From: an uncultured Clostridia bacterium
GTDB taxonomy: Bacteria; Bacillota; Clostridia; Oscillospirales; Acutalibacteraceae
DNA: 6,515 nt
Reading direction: 5' to 3'
NCBI GenBank assembly: GCA_937884625.1
Contig: CALGCE010000142.1
Coordinates: 1 to 6,515, forward strand
Of this stretch, positions 6,185 through 6,515 are shown piece after piece. Both the position numbers and the translations under genes were made by a program. Positions within the stretch are counted from its first letter, which is position 1. The number at the start of each line of letters is the position of its first letter. Below the pieces are notes generated by a model. The model did not search any database. It was not told the origin of the DNA and worked only from the letters and a program-made list of their open reading frames with translations.

Positions 6185-6463
6185 CTACTGAAAGTCGTTA
6201 TCTGTGTGATTTTTTGTGCTTTTTTCAGGTACGGGGTCGTACCCACCTTTACAAAACGGATTGCATCTGAGGATGCGCCGCGCTGCCAGCAAACTTCCTT
6301 TTACCGCGCCATACTTTTTTACTGCCTGGAGGGCGTACTCCGAGCACGTAGGCGTGTACCTGCAATGAGGGCCGGATAAGGGACTGATATATTTTTTATA
6401 TGCTCTGATCCCGGCAAGCAATATTTTTGCTGCGGGTCCGATGCTCTCATTTCGATTCTTCAT
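6185..6463 (-). CDS. yidD: Membrane protein insertion efficiency factor YidD
   Basis: YidD is a small membrane-associated protein that assists YidC/Sec-dependent membrane protein insertion. This copy has 92 residues, within the usual 70-100. Its family core is complete: [20 protein letters not shown] (15-34), [19 protein letters not shown] (35-53), then [18 protein letters not shown] (62-79). The four characteristic cysteines are C34, C40, C67 and C71. An N-terminal amphipathic helix is expected at about 8-25. The ATG at 6463 overlaps the rnpA stop as ATGA and has no good Shine-Dalgarno of its own, so translation is probably coupled to rnpA. yidC starts 12 bp after its stop. Local GC (about 52% over 6241-6440 by hand count) is higher than in yidC, and Ile ATC codons are more frequent. 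Confidence 0.95.
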   Translation of the reverse strand: MKNRNESIGPAAKILLAGIRAYKKYISPLSGPHCRYTPTCSEYALQAVKKYGAVKGSLLAARRILRCNPFCKGGYDPVPEKSTKNHTDNDFQ

Positions 6464-6515
6464 ATCAATTTATGACCCGAAAGAAGCCTGTAGTAATCTT
6501 CCAGAAGATCGTCAA
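6460..6515 (-). CDS. rnpA: RNase P protein component RnpA, last 17 codons only (partial, cut by the window edge)
   Basis: The frame read from 6513 downward gives [17 protein letters not shown] and then TGA at 6462-6460. The pattern (acidic start, helix ending in a short hydrophobic tail such as LLxxxxLI) resembles the C-terminal helix of RnpA. The protein subunit of RNase P helps the catalytic RNA process tRNA 5' ends. The stop overlaps the yidD start as ATGA, the common rnpA-yidD arrangement. Identification rests mainly on this context, since only the tail is present. Another frame ([16 protein letters not shown]) is also open to TGA but has no family resemblance. Confidence 0.75.
   Translation of the reverse strand, partial: DDLLEDYYRLLSGHKLI

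Noticed and set aside
1..6515. CRISPR arrays, tRNA/rRNA genes, insertion sequences or a toxin-antitoxin pair
   Set aside because: No regularly spaced repeats, tRNA-like cloverleaf sequence, transposase motifs or small paired ORFs were seen; coding density by housekeeping genes is almost complete.

Overview
This 6.5-kb window looks like ordinary chromosome from a low-GC Gram-positive bacterium of the class Clostridia, probably in the Oscillospiraceae/Ruminococcaceae neighbourhood. That placement is inferred from protein flavour, gene content and Shine-Dalgarno use, not from a search. Every supported gene is on the minus strand, so transcription runs from high to low coordinates. Gaps between genes are 1-74 bp. 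No RNA gene, mobile element, CRISPR array or gene-free stretch over 300 bp is visible.

Right part (6515 to 4249): the 3' end of rnpA (RNase P protein), yidD (membrane-insertion efficiency factor), yidC (membrane insertase) and jag/khpB (KH-R3H RNA-binding protein). This is the classic block next to oriC in bacteria. The genes overlap or nearly touch: ATGA overlap for rnpA/yidD, 12 bp for yidD/yidC, 8-bp overlap for yidC/jag. A stem-loop after jag probably ends the unit.

Left part (4174 to 1): a YigZ/IMPACT-family protein, an HD-domain dGTPase-like protein, DNA primase dnaG, and the first 221 codons of rpoD (primary sigma factor). This is a version of the macromolecular-synthesis cluster, linking dNTP hydrolysis, replication priming and global transcription initiation.

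The most notable observation is that dnaG is split. The zinc-finger and TOPRIM catalytic part (451 codons) and the helicase-interaction domain (155 codons) lie in different frames, offset by -1. They join at a run of six A residues on the coding strand. Joining them gives a normal-length primase of about 601 residues. This could be a homopolymer error, a real mutation, or slippage.

Other points are a raised GC content and changed codon choice at both extreme ends of the window, an apparent swap of the conserved YidC groove arginine from TM1 to TM2, and the direct join of the oriC-type block to the dnaG-rpoD block without mnmE/mnmG/rsmG. I found no convincing undescribed system; the region is essentially housekeeping.
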